The notes under the pieces: generated by a model
Database searches by the model: none
Told to the model about the DNA's origin: nothing
Seen by the model: the letters and a program-made list of their open reading frames with translations, nothing else
Shown here: one piece after another, positions 46,472-56,466 of the stretch
How positions within the stretch are numbered: the first letter of the stretch is position 1
Layout: every line of letters begins with the position of its first letter
DNA from: Bacteroidota bacterium
GTDB taxonomy: Bacteria > Bacteroidota > Bacteroidia > Chitinophagales > Chitinophagaceae
Direction: 5' to 3'
Length of the DNA stretch: 64,000 nt
Assembly: GCA_016868475.1 (NCBI GenBank)
Contig: VGGU01000001.1
Span: 57,405 to 121,404 of the forward strand
Translations under genes and position numbers: made by a program

Positions 46472-48265
46472 ATGCAAAAAAAACTACTACTTTTTTCTTT
46501 TCTTTTTCCTGCTTTTTTTATCACTCTTGCTCAGCCCCCTCAAATCCCAAGAGGTTATTTTAGAAATCCCATGGGTATTCCCATGGAGCTTACTGCCAAC
46601 TTTGGAGAGCTTCGTACTCATCACTGGCACATGGGTTTAGATATTCGTACAAATGCCAAGGAGAACCTGCCCGTATATGCGGCAGCTGGCGGTTATATTG
46701 CTGCAGTAGGGGTAAGGCCGCTCAGTTTTGGCCGTTTTATCATCGTCAATCATCCCAATGGTCTGTCTACATTATATGCGCATCTGAATGATTTTGCTCC
46801 GGAGTTGGAAGCCTATGTAACCAACCAACAATATCAACAGGAATCCTGGGCCATTGAACTAAAATTTTCTGCAAACCAATTTCCGGTATCCAAGGGAACG
46901 CACATAGGATATAGTGGAAATACCGGTGGATCAGCTGGGCCACACTTGCATTTTGAAATAATGGATACTCAAACGGAGCGTCGTTTAAACCCACTGCTAT
47001 TTGGTTTTCCATTGGAGGACAAAGTTCCTCCGGTAATCAAAGGACTGGCAGTATATGACAGAGGCCGCTCCATCAATGGACAATCTCCCAAGATAGTTCC
47101 CATAAAAAAAACAGCTACGGGTTATACATTGGCCAATGCAGGAACGCTCATCACTTCACTCAATCAAATTGGATTGGCCATTCAAGCTATAGATCAGGTT
47201 AGCGGTTCGTCAAATCCTAATGGCATTTATGCTGCAACCCTTGAAGTAGATGGGCAAACAATGTTGTCTTTTATTTTGGATAGTCTCAACTATGAACAAA
47301 CAGGGTATATCAATGCGCATATTGATTACGGGCATAAAAAAGCTGGGGGCGCTTTTTATCAGCATCTTTCCATGTTGCCGGGAGAAGGAGGCGTTGCATA
47401 CCATCCTTATCAATCCAACGGAGTAATTAGATTAACAGATACTTTACCTCATCAAGTTGCAATTATTGTTACCGATCCATACCAAAACAAATCAGTACTT
47501 CAGTTTTTATTAAAAACTACCAATCCCTGGTTGGGCCCGGCCGCCAATCCGGCTAAATTACCAGGTAAGGAACCTACTCATTTTGTTCCCGGTAACCCGG
47601 TATTAATTCGGAAGCCTGATTTTCAGATTGATTTCCCTGCCATGGGACTTTATGATAGTCTTCCCATTTATTATCGTCGGGACCTATTTCCAATTTTGCC
47701 TGGAGCTATAACTGCACGATATCAGCTGAATGACCCAAACACTCCGGTTCATCTCAATTTTACGGTTAGATTAAAACCTGAACGTGAAATTCCCCAAAGC
47801 CTTAGAAATAAAGTAGTGGTGCAACGAACTTATGGGGCAATTAAGAAAGTAAAAAAAGCAAATTTTGAGAACCAATGGGCAACTGCAGAATTTGACGACT
47901 TTGGTTATTTCCAGGCATTTGTAGACACCATCCCTCCGCAGATTACACTGGCTGGTAAAGGAGATACTATTGATGTAAGTGCCGCTTCGCGATTGATTTT
48001 TACTCCTACTGATAATTTAAGTCCCATTAACTATTTCCGCGCTGAACTAAATGATAGTTGGATACGATTTACTAATGACAAGGGGCGCAACTGGATTTAT
48101 CGGTTTGATGAACGTTGCCCTTACGGAGTACATAAGCTAAAAGTAACCGTGGAGGATCTGGTCGGGAATAGCACTACCAAAGTCTGGTGGATCAAGAGAG
48201 GTCCTTACAAACCTCCTGTAAAAAAATCAAGCCAAAGAAAATTCGGTAAAAAAAAGAAACAATAG
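46472..48265 (+). CDS. M23-family metallopeptidase (LytM-like), secreted
   Basis: Signal peptide; 'HHWHMGLDIRT', 'GNTGGSAGPHLHFEIMD'. Confidence 0.92.
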   Translation: MQKKLLLFSFLFPAFFITLAQPPQIPRGYFRNPMGIPMELTANFGELRTHHWHMGLDIRTNAKENLPVYAAAGGYIAAVGVRPLSFGRFIIVNHPNGLSTLYAHLNDFAPELEAYVTNQQYQQESWAIELKFSANQFPVSKGTHIGYSGNTGGSAGPHLHFEIMDTQTERRLNPLLFGFPLEDKVPPVIKGLAVYDRGRSINGQSPKIVPIKKTATGYTLANAGTLITSLNQIGLAIQAIDQVSGSSNPNGIYAATLEVDGQTMLSFILDSLNYEQTGYINAHIDYGHKKAGGAFYQHLSMLPGEGGVAYHPYQSNGVIRLTDTLPHQVAIIVTDPYQNKSVLQFLLKTTNPWLGPAANPAKLPGKEPTHFVPGNPVLIRKPDFQIDFPAMGLYDSLPIYYRRDLFPILPGAITARYQLNDPNTPVHLNFTVRLKPEREIPQSLRNKVVVQRTYGAIKKVKKANFENQWATAEFDDFGYFQAFVDTIPPQITLAGKGDTIDVSAASRLIFTPTDNLSPINYFRAELNDSWIRFTNDKGRNWIYRFDERCPYGVHKLKVTVEDLVGNSTTKVWWIKRGPYKPPVKKSSQRKFGKKKKQ

Positions 48266-48283
48266 CGTGCGTGTTACTATAGT

Positions 48284-49048
48284 CTAGCCGGATTTGATCC
48301 TCCATTCCAACTGACCATGTTGTATGGGTTGTTCAATTCTGTCAAGTAATAATTCGCCATTAGCGTTAACGCCAAGCGGAATGGCTTGAAAGCTGGTGCC
48401 TGCCCTTGAAAAACTACAAAGTTGGCCTCGGCAGTAAAGAAACTGTTGGTATTGCTCTAAAATTGTATCTGGACTCCAGGTTATTGCTTTTTGCAAGTAA
48501 TCCGAGAGCGATGCGCACAAACTTTCTGCAGCAGTTGCCGGTGCTGATTTTTTTCCAATGAGTTGAAACAGCGAAACGGGATTTGGCAAGTTGCTGGAAA
48601 ACTGTTCTTGATTGAGGTTGATCCCAATGCCGGTAATAGCCCAGCTCCATTCTCCGCCACTGCTTACCATATTTTCAATTAGAATACCTCCGATTTTCTG
48701 ATTATTCCAGTATAGATCATTAGGCCATTTAATACGAAATTGGTCGGTGTTTACATGCGTTGCCAACCAGGCCCGGGTTCCAAGGGCAATCAGCGCACTG
48801 AGTAGAAATTGTTGCTGAATCGTTAAAAAAACAGGTTTAATAAGAAGGCTTAATGCAATGCCCTGGTCTTTTTCTCCCTGCCAATTTTTTCCACGTTGGC
48901 CCTTTCCGCTTTGCTGATCCGCAGTGAAAATAGCCAGTCCGGGACTTGCTTTTCCTGATAAAATATATCGACGAGCCTCCTCATTGGTGCTGTCCACCGA
49001 AGGAAGGTTTACAAAAGGGGTACCTAAGGGGTATGGAAGAGGTGACAA
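48284..49048 (-). CDS. birA: Biotin--[acetyl-CoA-carboxylase] ligase
   Basis: STNEEARRYI; GKGQRGKNW; IKWPNDLYWNNQKIGGILIE. Confidence 0.95.
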   Translation of the reverse strand: MSPLPYPLGTPFVNLPSVDSTNEEARRYILSGKASPGLAIFTADQQSGKGQRGKNWQGEKDQGIALSLLIKPVFLTIQQQFLLSALIALGTRAWLATHVNTDQFRIKWPNDLYWNNQKIGGILIENMVSSGGEWSWAITGIGINLNQEQFSSNLPNPVSLFQLIGKKSAPATAAESLCASLSDYLQKAITWSPDTILEQYQQFLYCRGQLCSFSRAGTSFQAIPLGVNANGELLLDRIEQPIQHGQLEWRIKSG

Positions 49049-49104
49049 TTAATTATGTATTTTTGCAAGGTTAAAGGAAATACGAAACTAAAGCAATCGA
49101 ATAG

Positions 49105-49539
49105 TTGGAACAACTGGCATTACTAGCCGGGGGAAGGACAAAGGGATCCTCTGCTGGGAAAAAAGGGGTCAAACGTCTCACCAAGAGCTCCAAGATCATC
49201 AAAACCATCATTGCTGCCATTGAAGCTAAAAAGGGCGAGAAAATTGTTTTGTTAGACCTGCGGAAGATCAATGAGGCTGTTGCGGACTTCTTTATTATTT
49301 GCGAAGCAGGCAATCACCCTCAAATCAGGGCCATTGCTGATTATGTAATGGATGAGCTGCAGGACCGATGCGCTGAAAAGCCCTATCGGCAGGAGGGGCA
49401 AAAGCAAATGCAATGGGTGTTGATTGACTATGTGAATGTGGTGGTGCATGTAATTACTCCGGAATTACGCCGTTTTTACAAACTGGAAGACATGTGGAGT
49501 GATGCGGATTGCACAGAGATTGGCGCATCAAAAAAATAA
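49105..49539 (+). CDS. rsfS: Ribosome silencing factor
   Basis: EKIVLLDLRKINEAVADFFIICEAGNHPQIRAIADYV; WVLIDYVNVVVHV. TATTTTTG element at 49057-49064. Confidence 0.93.
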   Translation: MEQLALLAGGRTKGSSAGKKGVKRLTKSSKIIKTIIAAIEAKKGEKIVLLDLRKINEAVADFFIICEAGNHPQIRAIADYVMDELQDRCAEKPYRQEGQKQMQWVLIDYVNVVVHVITPELRRFYKLEDMWSDADCTEIGASKK

Positions 49540-49591
49540 ACAATTAAGCAGATCTGCTTTGTAGCAGTATAGTTATAGAAGAATAAAATTT

Positions 49592-51664
49592 ATGGAACCA
49601 AACAAGGAAAATAGAAAAAAAGGAGACTTACCTCCGGGAACTCCCAATCGAAAAGGCCCTCAATTCAATATTTATTGGCTTTATGCTATTATTCTAGTCT
49701 TTTTGGTTGGGTCTTCCTTATCTGGCCCCTTGACTCCAAATATGGCCAAGATAAATGAGCTTGAGTTCAAGAACATGGTTGCACAAGGTCAGGTGGACCA
49801 TTACACTATTATTGATAACAGAAAGTTGGTAAAAGTTCATCTCAATGCCACCGGGCAAAAAGCACATGCCAAAATAATTAAGGAAGCTGCCGGTAAGGTG
49901 AATCCCAAAGGTCCTCATATGGCATTTAAGATTACGGGTGCCGACGGATTTAAAAAATCCATGGATGATTTTTACAGAGAAAAAAGAGACAATGCAGCCC
50001 GCGATCAGGTACCCTATACGGCAATTGAAGTGCCCTACGAAGTAGAAAGTGAAAGAGATTGGATTGGAGGCGCTATTCAGTTGATCCTTCCCATTTTATT
50101 ATTTGCGGCCATTTGGGTGATGATGATGCGTAAAATGAGTGGTGGCGCTGGAGGGGGACCAGGCGGTGGAGGTATTTTTAGTATCGGTAAATCCAAAGCC
50201 ACTTTGTTTGACAAAGGAACAAAAGTGAACATCACTTTTGCCGATGTGGCGGGTTTGGATGAAGCCAAGGTTGAGGTCATGGAAATTGTGGACTTCCTAA
50301 AAAATCCTAAGAAGTATACCAATTTAGGAGGTAAAATTCCAAAGGGTGCCTTGTTAGTTGGACCTCCCGGTACCGGAAAAACATTATTGGCTAAAGCAAT
50401 GGCAGGTGAAGCACAGGTTCCCTTCTTTAGTTTGAGTGGCTCGGATTTTGTAGAAATGTTTGTGGGAGTTGGTGCCAGTCGTGTACGAGATCTTTTCAAA
50501 CAGGCCCGTGAAAAAGCCCCCTGTATCATTTTCATAGATGAAATTGATGCCATTGGTCGTACACGCGGCAAGAATGCAATGATGAGTAATGACGAACGGG
50601 AGAGTACGCTCAATCAAATGCTGGTGGAGATGGATGGCTTTGGTACGGATACCGGAATTATTGTCTTGGCTGCCACTAACCGGCCGGATGTATTAGATAG
50701 TGCGTTATTACGCCCAGGTCGTTTTGATCGACAGATAGCAATTGATAAACCAGATCTGAAAGGAAGAGAGGATATTTTTAAAGTGCATCTCAAGGCAATA
50801 AAAATTGCCACAACGCTGGATATCCATAAGTTGGCAGAACAAACTCCTGGATTTGCGGGAGCGGATATTGCCAATGTCTGCAATGAAGCTGCGTTGATTG
50901 CAGCGCGCAACAACAAAGAAGCCGTAGACATGAAAGATTTTCAAGACGCAGTGGATCGTGTGATTGGTGGTTTAGAAAAAAAGACAAAGATCATTTCTCC
51001 GGAAGAGAAAAAAATTATCGCTTATCACGAAGCAGGTCATGCTATTTGCGGATGGTTCCTGGAGCATGCTTATCCACTTTTGAAAGTGACCATTGTTCCT
51101 CGAGGTACCGCTGCATTAGGTTATGCGCAGTATACACCCAAAGAGCAATATCTCTATAATACCGATCAACTCAATGATCAACTCTGCATGACATTGGGCG
51201 GCAGGGCCAGTGAGGAAATTTTCTTTGGAAAGATTTCTACCGGAGCGCAAAATGACCTGCAACAAATTACTCGTACAGCTTATGCTATGGTAACGGTTTA
51301 CGGGATGAACCAAAAGGTAGGTAATGTAAGCTTTTACGATCCTCAGCAAGAGAGTGCATTTACAAAACCCTATTCAGACGATACGGCTAAGTTGATCGAC
51401 TACGAAGTGCGTCATTTAATTGATGCCGCTTACGAACGCACAAAAAGTTTATTGACTAGTAAAAAGGAGGAAGTAGAGAAACTGGCTAATGCACTCTTGG
51501 AAAAAGAAGTGTTGTTTCAAAGCGATGTGGAGGGCTTGATCGGTAAGCGTCCTTTTGAAGAAAAAAAGATTCTTGCTACAGCAGAAACAACTACTGCTGA
51601 ATCCATTCCTACTGCAACCTCATCAACCGAGCAAGAAAGTAATACTACTGAGAGCAAAGATTGA
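49592..51664 (+). CDS. ftsH: ATP-dependent zinc metalloprotease FtsH
   Basis: [30 protein letters not shown]; two N-terminal TM helices. Confidence 0.98.
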   Translation: MEPNKENRKKGDLPPGTPNRKGPQFNIYWLYAIILVFLVGSSLSGPLTPNMAKINELEFKNMVAQGQVDHYTIIDNRKLVKVHLNATGQKAHAKIIKEAAGKVNPKGPHMAFKITGADGFKKSMDDFYREKRDNAARDQVPYTAIEVPYEVESERDWIGGAIQLILPILLFAAIWVMMMRKMSGGAGGGPGGGGIFSIGKSKATLFDKGTKVNITFADVAGLDEAKVEVMEIVDFLKNPKKYTNLGGKIPKGALLVGPPGTGKTLLAKAMAGEAQVPFFSLSGSDFVEMFVGVGASRVRDLFKQAREKAPCIIFIDEIDAIGRTRGKNAMMSNDERESTLNQMLVEMDGFGTDTGIIVLAATNRPDVLDSALLRPGRFDRQIAIDKPDLKGREDIFKVHLKAIKIATTLDIHKLAEQTPGFAGADIANVCNEAALIAARNNKEAVDMKDFQDAVDRVIGGLEKKTKIISPEEKKIIAYHEAGHAICGWFLEHAYPLLKVTIVPRGTAALGYAQYTPKEQYLYNTDQLNDQLCMTLGGRASEEIFFGKISTGAQNDLQQITRTAYAMVTVYGMNQKVGNVSFYDPQQESAFTKPYSDDTAKLIDYEVRHLIDAAYERTKSLLTSKKEEVEKLANALLEKEVLFQSDVEGLIGKRPFEEKKILATAETTTAESIPTATSSTEQESNTTESKD

Positions 51665-51666
51665 TC

Positions 51667-52302
51667 ATGAATATCTTACCTGCCAAGGAAAATATTCTTA
51701 AACGCATCCGGAAAGCACTGGCACACGAGACCCCTATGCCATTTCCAAATAGTGAAAAGGGTGGAATTGTTTTTCCCGGGCCCACTCAGGAGCTGGAGGT
51801 AGAGTTTGCTGAGCAATTCGTTCAATTACAGGGAAAATTTATTTACTGCATCAATCGTCAGGAATTGGCCTTTCAATTTGGAAGCTTGGTCAGGAAACAA
51901 GATTGGGCTCCTATATTTTGTGCCGATCAAAAATTAATTCAGCTAGTGGGAGAGCCGCTGGAGGAGCGATTAACACAAACAGACTTGGCAGGATGTAATG
52001 TTGCGGTTACGGGTTGTGAGTTTTTAGTAGCCAGAACAGGTTCCATTTTATTGAGTAGTGCACAAGTACAAGGAAGAACGGCAAGTGTATATGCCCCCAT
52101 ACATATCTGTATTGCATTTGTCGATCAACTGGTGTATGATATCAAGGATGCATTCCAGGGGATCCGTGAAAAGTACGGCCCGAATTATCCTTCCTTAGTT
52201 TCCTTGGCCACCGGACCTAGCCGAACTGCAGATATCGAAAAAACGCTGGTAGTTGGGGTTCATGGTCCAAAAGAAGTTTATCTGTTTTTGGTAGAGGCCT
52301 AA
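51667..52302 (+). CDS. lutC: LutC/YkgG-family LUD-domain protein
   Basis: GCEFLVARTGSILLSSAQVQGRTASVYAPIHI; TGPSRTADIEKTLVVGVHGPKEVYLFLV. Confidence 0.88.
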   Translation: MNILPAKENILKRIRKALAHETPMPFPNSEKGGIVFPGPTQELEVEFAEQFVQLQGKFIYCINRQELAFQFGSLVRKQDWAPIFCADQKLIQLVGEPLEERLTQTDLAGCNVAVTGCEFLVARTGSILLSSAQVQGRTASVYAPIHICIAFVDQLVYDIKDAFQGIREKYGPNYPSLVSLATGPSRTADIEKTLVVGVHGPKEVYLFLVEA

Positions 52303-52339
52303 GATTCAAAAAAGTTTTCAATCTTCGCGTAATTAAATA

Positions 52340-53143
52340 TTGGCTGTGGCAGACGCACAAAAAATTTATTTTCTTTCTGATTTTCATCTAGGCGCTCCGG
52401 ACCCGCAAAGCAGTCTTGAACGAGAAAAGACAATTTGTAAATTTCTGGATGAGGCAAGGCAGGATGCTACGGAAATCTTTTTGATGGGAGATCTTTTTGA
52501 TTTTTGGTTTGAGTATAATGAAGTGGTTCCAAAAGGGTATACTCGTTTATTGGGCAAGTTGGCCGAGTTGAGTGATCAGGGAATAGCGCTGCATTTTTTT
52601 GTGGGAAATCATGATATGTGGGTGCGAGATTATTTTTCGAAAGAATTGAATTTTACAATTTATCATGAACCCATTGCCATTATTCGAAATGGCTTACGCA
52701 TTCATTTGGGACATGGCGATGGACTAGGGCCAGGTGATCGCGGGTACAAAAAACTCAAACTAATTTTTAGAAACCCGTTGTGTCAATGGTTGTTTGGAAT
52801 GCTTCCGCCGCGAATAGGGTTGGGGATTGCTTCCTATTTTAGCCAAAAGAGTAGAGCACAAATAGCTGATCGTGAAGAACAATTTCTGGGTCCGGACAAG
52901 GAATGGCTGCTCCACTATTGTAGAGAGCAGTTAAAGGCCCAGCCCGTTGATTATTTTATTTTCGGGCACCGTCACCTCCCTATTGATTGGCCAGTTGTTG
53001 ATCTTGCACTTTCTAGAGAGGCTCGTTATATTAATCTCGGAGACTGGATACGCTATAACACCTATGCTGTACTTGAAGGAACATCGGTTTCCTTGAACGC
53101 TTATCAAAAAATAGAGTCAGCTATTATAAGACCCGATCGCTGA
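52340..53143 (+). CDS. UDP-2,3-diacylglucosamine diphosphatase (LpxH-like)
   Basis: YFLSDFHLGAPD; LMGDLFDFWFEY; FVGNHDMW; GHGDGLGPGD; FGHRHLP. Confidence 0.9.
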   Translation: MAVADAQKIYFLSDFHLGAPDPQSSLEREKTICKFLDEARQDATEIFLMGDLFDFWFEYNEVVPKGYTRLLGKLAELSDQGIALHFFVGNHDMWVRDYFSKELNFTIYHEPIAIIRNGLRIHLGHGDGLGPGDRGYKKLKLIFRNPLCQWLFGMLPPRIGLGIASYFSQKSRAQIADREEQFLGPDKEWLLHYCREQLKAQPVDYFIFGHRHLPIDWPVVDLALSREARYINLGDWIRYNTYAVLEGTSVSLNAYQKIESAIIRPDR

Positions 53144-53189
53144 TTAGTTCGCCGATATTATTTGGTATATTTAATCAGCAATTATTGTT

Positions 53190-54248
53190 ATGAACAGTAT
53201 TTGGCAACAACAATATGGCAACAATGGAATTGCAGATTACCTGGTGGTATGTGCTGTGATTTCTTTTGTATGGGTCATGCGGCACCCCATTTCCAACTAC
53301 ATTGCAGGCCTGCTATTTCGGTGGCTGCGTCACTTGTTAAAAAAAGTAGAGCGTCCATTATTCAACGAATTGGTGGTTGGCCCACTGGAGAAATTTGTGT
53401 TGGTGCTGGTTACGGTGGTGATGCTTTATCGATTGAATTTTCCTCCTGAACTTAATTTTTCTATCTACAAGTTTGATAGCAAGGAGCTGCTAAACAGCTT
53501 GGGTACTCTATTGCTGATTTCAACCTTTACTTCGTTGATTATTCGCGCGATAGATTTTGCTGCAATTTTATTGGAACAGCGTGCGGGACAAACTCCTGAT
53601 CAGTCGGACAATCAATTGATTGTATTTTTCAAAGATTTTTTCAAGGTCTTACTCATTACGCTTTCCGGGTTAGTTATCCTTCGCTTTGCATTTGGCCTGA
53701 ACATTGGAAGTTTGTTGACAGGATTGAGCATCTTGGGTGCGGCTATTGCGTTAGCACTTAAAGAAAGTTTAGAAAATTTAATTGCTTCCTTTATTATTTT
53801 CTTCGATAAACCCTTTACTGCCGGCGATCTGGTAAAAGTAAATGCTATAACCGGCACGGTAGAAAAAATCGGATTGCGGAGTACGCGTATTCGCACAGAA
53901 CAAAAAACATTTGTAACAGTACCCAATAAACAAATGGTAGACAGTGTGCTCGATAATTTTTCAATGCGAACACAACGTCGGGCAGAATTGAAATTAGAAT
54001 TTTCCAATGCCAACACCCCGTATGTGATCCAGGAATTTATGAAAAGAGCACGCATCATTTTGCAACGTGAAGCGGTGGAGCAAAGCAGTGTGTTGTTGAG
54101 TGATCTTCGTTTAAATCGAATTGTTGTGGAAATTGAATATTATACAGCCGCTCTGCCTATGGCTGAGTTTAATGTAATCAGAGAAGCGGTAAACCTTGAC
54201 TTATTACATGCAGCGCACGCGCTGGATTTAGCGTGGCCCACCGAATGA
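53190..54248 (+). CDS. MscS-family mechanosensitive ion channel
   Basis: 'GLSILGAAIALALKESLENLIASFIIFFDKPFTAGDLVKVNAITGTVEKIGLRSTRIRT'. Confidence 0.95.
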   Translation: MNSIWQQQYGNNGIADYLVVCAVISFVWVMRHPISNYIAGLLFRWLRHLLKKVERPLFNELVVGPLEKFVLVLVTVVMLYRLNFPPELNFSIYKFDSKELLNSLGTLLLISTFTSLIIRAIDFAAILLEQRAGQTPDQSDNQLIVFFKDFFKVLLITLSGLVILRFAFGLNIGSLLTGLSILGAAIALALKESLENLIASFIIFFDKPFTAGDLVKVNAITGTVEKIGLRSTRIRTEQKTFVTVPNKQMVDSVLDNFSMRTQRRAELKLEFSNANTPYVIQEFMKRARIILQREAVEQSSVLLSDLRLNRIVVEIEYYTAALPMAEFNVIREAVNLDLLHAAHALDLAWPTE

Positions 54249-54755
54249 TTGCTGAATAATCTCCCCCAGTTCCCGGTCAAACTGCCCGAACTTTCCATAC
54301 TCAATTACGCGGCCAATCTCTTTTCCGTTTCTGAACACCAGCAAAGTAGGAACAAGTTCAATGCCCAATGTTTTAGCGAGATTTCCCCAGGTTTCTTTTT
54401 TTCGATTTACGCCAAATAATACTATACGGCTGGAGTCTATGCCTGCCTGTTCGGTCAATGCAAAAAAGCGTGGGATGATAAACTGCGAGTCTTCACACCA
54501 GGTTCCCATAAAAGCAAGCAATTGAATGGAGTCCCGATAATTTTTTATAGTGGCAAGCCCCTGGGTATGGGGCTGATAGTTTTTGTGATTTTCAACGTAC
54601 CAAGAAAAACTAGTGTCACTGCTCAACACATTTTTGGATAAGAGACCTACCAATGATTTTTCGTTAGGACGCTCTACCAATACATCAAAGCGATTTTGCG
54701 CCTGAACTGCGAAAAAGAAAAGCAATGCGGAAAATAATAAAACATATTTTTTCAT
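54228..54755 (-). CDS. Thioredoxin-family protein with WCEDS active site
   Basis: 'LAFMGTWCEDSQFIIPRFFAL', 'LVPTLLVFRNGKEIGRVIEYGKFG'; signal peptide. Confidence 0.88.
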   Translation of the reverse strand: MKKYVLLFSALLFFFAVQAQNRFDVLVERPNEKSLVGLLSKNVLSSDTSFSWYVENHKNYQPHTQGLATIKNYRDSIQLLAFMGTWCEDSQFIIPRFFALTEQAGIDSSRIVLFGVNRKKETWGNLAKTLGIELVPTLLVFRNGKEIGRVIEYGKFGQFDRELGEIIQQSFGGPR

Positions 54756-54760
54756 GTGGA

Positions 54761-55354
54761 CTAGAAATTGGAACGTAATTCTACCAGAAAGGCGCGCAAT
54801 TGTTGTAAGGATTGGATCAAGGCAAATTTTTCTTCGGCCTTTTTATTTTTTTTCAGAAAATCACGCGCTCCATCAATAGTAAATTTTCTGCGACGTAGCA
54901 GATCATAGATCAATACCAGATTTTTTACATCTATGGGACGAAAATATCGATCTCCTTTTTTATTCTTCCTCGGCTGCAGAATATCAAACTCAGATTCCCA
55001 ATAACGAATCAATGACTGGTTTTCCTGAAACATCTTTGCCACTTCACCTATGGTGTAGTATTGTTTCTTGAAAAGCTCTTCATCCGCCGGCACTTGTAGC
55101 TGATCAATCCGGCAAGCCATTTCACGCATGGATTTTCTTCCTCTTTTTCCAGCTGTATTCAATTCCTTTTTTCGAATAGTTCTTATCCCAACGCCGCTTT
55201 CCATGATTTGTTCAACTTGGGTGGGAGGGGTGGTATGGACGGGGGCTGATTCTTTGGTAGTTGATGTGGAGGTATGGGTAGCCGAGGCCTCTTCCGGTAC
55301 TGCGGAAAGGTCTTCAAAATCAAAACTGATTTGTGTCAACGACTTCTTTTGCAT
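54761..55354 (-). CDS. MerR-family transcriptional regulator with S/T-rich N-terminal extension
   Basis: 'YYTIGEVAKMFQENQSLIRYWESEFDILQPRKNKKGDRYFRPIDVKNL'. Start trimmed to ATG 55354. Confidence 0.9.
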   Translation of the reverse strand: MQKKSLTQISFDFEDLSAVPEEASATHTSTSTTKESAPVHTTPPTQVEQIMESGVGIRTIRKKELNTAGKRGRKSMREMACRIDQLQVPADEELFKKQYYTIGEVAKMFQENQSLIRYWESEFDILQPRKNKKGDRYFRPIDVKNLVLIYDLLRRRKFTIDGARDFLKKNKKAEEKFALIQSLQQLRAFLVELRSNF

Positions 55355-55423
55355 AGACTCTTGTAAAGATAACAAAGCCAAAGTCTTTTGTGAATTAAAA
55401 CGCCTTCTGTGGAAAAAACGTGT

Positions 55424-56395
55424 TTAATCCATGCTTTGGTTAGAAGCTGCCGCCTGCTTTAAGATGCGATCAAATTGTGCAGGGGTAAGATCGTTATAAA
55501 AAAAGTAGATAGGATCTATGGGGGATCCATTTTTAATAACCTCGTAATGACAATGGGGTCCGGTTGATTTTCCTGTACTACCCACCCAACCAATTACTTC
55601 ACCTCGTTTAACAGCTTGCCCTATCCGCGCTTTAACACGAACCATATGACCATACAAAGTTTTATAACCATAACCGTGAGAAATGATCACATGTCTGCCA
55701 TATCCATCTCCAAGATTTCCGGCCACTTCCACTTTCCCGTTAGCCGTTGCATAAATAGGTGTGCCTTGAGGAGCAGTAAAATCTAACCCGGGGTGCAAGC
55801 GAGGAGTTTTATAAATGGGGTCAATGCGATAGCCAAATCCGGAGGCAATTCGTTTTAAATTCTTATTGCTAACCGGTTGAATGGCGGGGGTATGAGACAG
55901 GAGTCGTTCCTTATCTTTTACCAGTTGGTCCACTTCTGTATAGGATTTTTCTTGAGAAAGGATTCGTTGAACCAAATTATCCAATGTGGCTGCAACCGAG
56001 CCAGCTAATTGCTTGCTACTGATCTTTTCGATCTTTGCAATTTCCAACTCCGTTTCAATTTTTTTAGCCCTTGCACTATCGGGAATGGGAGTGGCTTCAA
56101 AAATGGCGCGGTAAATATCATTATCCCTGGTCTCTAATTCTTTCATTTGTTGGTTCAGCACATTTGCTTTTTCAACAAGCTGGTAATAATCCTCTCGCAT
56201 CTCCTTATTTTGGAGTTCCAGCATTTTTTCGCGGGGCGAACCCACAAATCGAAAAGCAAAATAAGCAATCAGTGATGCGGTAACCAATGATGCTGCCACA
56301 AACCCAAACACACGCAATAGTTTTATTTGAATCGGGGTCACCGCTTTTTCATAGCGGAGCGTATGGGTGTTGTAGTAGTATTTGACCTTTTTCAT
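55424..56395 (-). CDS. M23-family metallopeptidase with N-terminal TM and coiled coil
   Basis: 'HPGLDFTAPQGTPIYATANGKVEVAGNLGDGYGRHVIISHGYGYKTLYGHM...GSTGKSTGPHCHYEV'. Confidence 0.94.
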   Translation of the reverse strand: MKKVKYYYNTHTLRYEKAVTPIQIKLLRVFGFVAASLVTASLIAYFAFRFVGSPREKMLELQNKEMREDYYQLVEKANVLNQQMKELETRDNDIYRAIFEATPIPDSARAKKIETELEIAKIEKISSKQLAGSVAATLDNLVQRILSQEKSYTEVDQLVKDKERLLSHTPAIQPVSNKNLKRIASGFGYRIDPIYKTPRLHPGLDFTAPQGTPIYATANGKVEVAGNLGDGYGRHVIISHGYGYKTLYGHMVRVKARIGQAVKRGEVIGWVGSTGKSTGPHCHYEVIKNGSPIDPIYFFYNDLTPAQFDRILKQAAASNQSMD

Positions 56396-56421
56396 GCAGG
56401 AGCTAACTTCCTTTATTATCT

Positions 56422-56429
56422 TACCTTTG
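56422..56429 (+). promoter_or_regulatory. -7 element TACCTTTG upstream of alaS
   Basis: Exact TAnnTTTG, 37 nt before ATG 56467. Confidence 0.45.
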
Positions 56430-56466
56430 TCCCCTTCGCAGGCAAACAAATATAGTATTTACTCGT

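Noticed and set aside
50077-50613. 178-aa minus-strand ORF inside ftsH
   Set aside because: Antisense shadow over the highly conserved AAA domain; no recognisable protein features.
53612-54058. 148-aa minus-strand ORF inside mscS
   Set aside because: Antisense of a strong MscS coding region.
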